Shown piece by piece: positions 6,192 through 6,923 of a stretch of 6,923 nucleotides of DNA. Source of the stretch: Bifidobacterium breve (GTDB lineage Bacteria > Actinomycetota > Actinomycetes > Mycobacteriales > Mycobacteriaceae); contig CAMCWJ010000160.1 in NCBI GenBank assembly GCA_945882475.1, forward strand, positions 1 to 6,923. Reading direction: 5' to 3'. The first letter of the stretch is position 1, and every line of letters starts with the position of its first letter. The notes below the pieces were generated by a model. It was given only the letters and a program-made list of their open reading frames with translations, had not been told where the DNA came from and ran no database searches. Position numbers and translations under genes: made by a program.

Positions 6192-6562
6192 TGTTGGTCG
6201 GATCCGGTGTCGTCGAGTTCGGTGTCGTTGAGTTCAGCGCGCAGCCTCCTGCGGCGTTCGATCCTGCGGCGGGCGTCATGGTCGCGCATCCGTTTGGGGT
6301 AGCCAACCTTCTGGACGTCGTAGACCGGGATCGCCAGCCGTTTCCCGAGTCGTCTCGCATCGGCCGCGCCGCCGATGGGGCGACGGGTCCACGCGCCGTC
6401 GGCGCCGACCAGCACCACGGTCAGTGGAGTGACGGGGGTCTTGGGTTCGACGAAGGCCTCCACCCCGGTTCGCTGCGCCGCCCACTCGGACAGATACCTG
6501 AGATCGGCGCCGGTCCCGGGCTCCCGCCGGCGACCGCGCCGGAACCTGTCGAACAGCCCCAA
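6188..6562 (-). CDS. Small conserved actinobacterial protein of unknown function
   Basis: The product is 124 residues from TTG 6562, giving MGLFDRFRRGRRR. The start is chosen because AAGGAG lies nine bases upstream. The in-frame GTG at 6595 would add 11 residues but lacks a ribosome site. A basic N-terminal stretch (5-13) precedes a compact core: RYLSEWAAQRTGVEAFVEP at 22-40, TVVLVGADGAWTRRPIG at 48-64, and RRLGKRLAIPVYDVQKVGYPKRMRD at 70-94. A run of arginines (97-108) and an acidic tail with a short repeat follow. Similar small proteins in actinobacterial genomes are, as I recall, sometimes labelled oxidoreductase, but I see no nucleotide-binding motif, metal site or membrane segment that justifies this. 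The stop overlaps the ephD ATG by four bases, so it probably leads the ephD operon. It is divergent from dlaT. Function unknown. Confidence 0.8.
   Translation of the reverse strand: MGLFDRFRRGRRREPGTGADLRYLSEWAAQRTGVEAFVEPKTPVTPLTVVLVGADGAWTRRPIGGAADARRLGKRLAIPVYDVQKVGYPKRMRDHDARRRIERRRRLRAELNDTELDDTGSDQQ
6205..6234 (-). repeat. 15-base in-frame tandem duplication in the small gene
   Basis: Two adjacent 15-base copies, 6205-6219 and 6220-6234, match at 14 of 15 positions. In the small gene they cover most of the acidic C-terminal decapeptide LNDTELDDTG (residues 111-120). The unit is a multiple of three, so copy-number change would keep the frame. It lies close to the stop that overlaps the ephD start. 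Confidence 0.8.
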
Positions 6563-6571
6563 CGCAACGAT

Positions 6572-6577
6572 CTCCTT
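6572..6577 (-). promoter_or_regulatory. Ribosome-binding site deciding the TTG start of the small gene
   Basis: The minus strand reads AAGGAG, the strongest Shine-Dalgarno match in the window, nine bases before TTG 6562. It lies inside the coding sequence that a GTG start at 6595 would imply, which argues against that longer form. Confidence 0.7.
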
Positions 6578-6743
6578 CTGCCGTGTCTCTCCCACCGATA
6601 GTGCCAGAGAAATCGGCCTCGCCCTGAGTGCGTCCGCGCTGCCCGGCAGTGACAGGATGATTCAGGCAACATTCCACTTGGGGCCCCTCGCGGGCGCCCG
6701 ACGCTGTGGTATGCCAGAGGTCGACCCGCACGATCGAGCGTTC

Positions 6744-6750
6744 GAGGGAG
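6744..6750 (+). promoter_or_regulatory. Ribosome-binding site of dlaT
   Basis: GAGGGAG is followed by nine bases and the ATG at 6760. This conventional leadered arrangement contrasts with ilvE, gcvT and pepB in the same window. Confidence 0.7.
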
Positions 6751-6759
6751 TCAACACAC

Positions 6760-6923
6760 ATGGCCGTGTCCGTCCAGATGCCGGCCCTCGGCGAGAGCGT
6801 CACCGAGGGCACCGTCACCCGCTGGCTCAAGCAGGAGGGCGACACCGTCGTGGCGGACGAGCCGCTGCTGGAGGTGTCCACCGACAAGGTCGACACCGAG
6901 ATCCCCGCTCCGGCATCCGGCGT
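6760..6923 (+). CDS. dlaT: Dihydrolipoamide acyltransferase (E2), N-terminal lipoyl domain (truncated by window edge)
   Basis: The first 54 codons encode a biotinyl/lipoyl domain starting MAVSVQMPALGESVTEGTV. The lipoylation site is Lys43 in the conserved STDKVDTEIPAP context (residues 40-49). The sequence closely matches M. tuberculosis DlaT (Rv2215, older name sucB) as I recall it. There DlaT is the E2 core of pyruvate dehydrogenase, transferring acetyl groups to CoA, and also works with Lpd, AhpD and AhpC in peroxynitrite/peroxide defence. The peripheral-subunit-binding and catalytic domains, and any second lipoyl domain, lie beyond the window. Assignment to pyruvate rather than 2-oxoglutarate dehydrogenase rests on orthology and on the ephD neighbourhood. 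The ATG is supported by GAGGGAG upstream. In M. tuberculosis, lipB and lipA lie nearby downstream, which would suit a lipoate-dependent enzyme. Confidence 0.95.
   Translation, partial: MAVSVQMPALGESVTEGTVTRWLKQEGDTVVADEPLLEVSTDKVDTEIPAPASG

Larger units (their letters stand above)
6563..6759. promoter_or_regulatory. Divergent intergenic region between the small gene and dlaT
   Basis: These 197 bases must hold the promoters of both dlaT and the small-gene/ephD operon. No perfect TAnnnT box is evident in the dlaT direction. The best candidate is TATGCC (6710-6715), preceded by an extended-type TG at 6707-6708, which would give a leader of about 38 bases. Just upstream are two perfect palindromes, GGGGCCCC (6680-6687) and CGGGCGCCCG (6691-6700), possible operator sites or simply compositional. 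I could not locate a convincing minus-strand promoter. Confidence 0.35.

Noticed and set aside
5355..6302. A 315-codon plus-strand open frame opposite the hydrolase half of ephD
   Set aside because: It covers catalytic regions of EphD in antisense, continues into the small gene, and its low-complexity Gly/Arg/Val/His composition indicates a shadow.
1..6923. Mobile elements, CRISPR arrays, RNA genes or attachment sites
   Set aside because: No transposase, terminal inverted repeats, spaced direct repeats or tRNA/rRNA-like sequences were seen, and almost all bases lie in conserved genes or gaps under 200 bases.

Overview
This is a high-GC chromosomal segment (about two-thirds G+C by eye) from a Mycobacterium/Mycolicibacterium-type actinobacterium. 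The case rests on close protein matches, recalled from memory, to the M. tuberculosis ilvE-gcvT-pepB-ephD-dlaT neighbourhood (around Rv2210c-Rv2215). It also rests on a PE-PPE-domain hydrolase, a family typical of mycobacteria, and on promoter and start-codon arrangements that suggest leaderless mRNAs. I see no mobile element, CRISPR array, tRNA/rRNA gene or prophage feature. No intergenic stretch exceeds 300 bases; the longest is the 197 bases between the small minus-strand gene and dlaT.

Layout. On the minus strand at the left edge, the 5' part of ilvE (1-487, truncated by the window) follows gcvT (510-1610). Together they form a small amino-acid metabolism operon, with a possible internal promoter for ilvE. 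gcvT is divergent from pepB (1652-3163, plus strand), an M17 leucyl aminopeptidase. The 41-base gap between the preferred starts carries a perfect inverted repeat, ACCCTAAT-N10-ATTAGGGT. Each arm contains a -10-like TAGGGT placed to start transcription at the respective start codon.

pepB converges on a secreted-looking PE-PPE-domain serine hydrolase (3189-4415, minus) across a 25-base gap that holds a GC-only hairpin. Upstream of the hydrolase on the same strand are ephD (4434-6191), a natural fusion of an epoxide hydrolase and a short-chain dehydrogenase, and a small conserved protein of unknown function (6188-6562) whose stop codon overlaps the ephD start as ATGA. These three genes read as one operon, probably concerned with envelope lipids, though the last may also have its own promoter. 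Divergent from them, dlaT (6760 to the window end, plus) encodes the lipoyl-bearing E2 subunit of the pyruvate dehydrogenase complex.

Functionally most of the window is housekeeping: branched-chain amino acid transamination, glycine cleavage, peptide turnover and the pyruvate dehydrogenase E2. The accessory part is the lipid-related minus-strand cluster. Compared with the M. tuberculosis order as I remember it, the adenylate cyclase gene between gcvT and pepB is absent, and the PE-PPE gene and the small gene are additional. I did not find a wholly new system. The most unusual feature is the symmetrical back-to-back leaderless promoter between gcvT and pepB.
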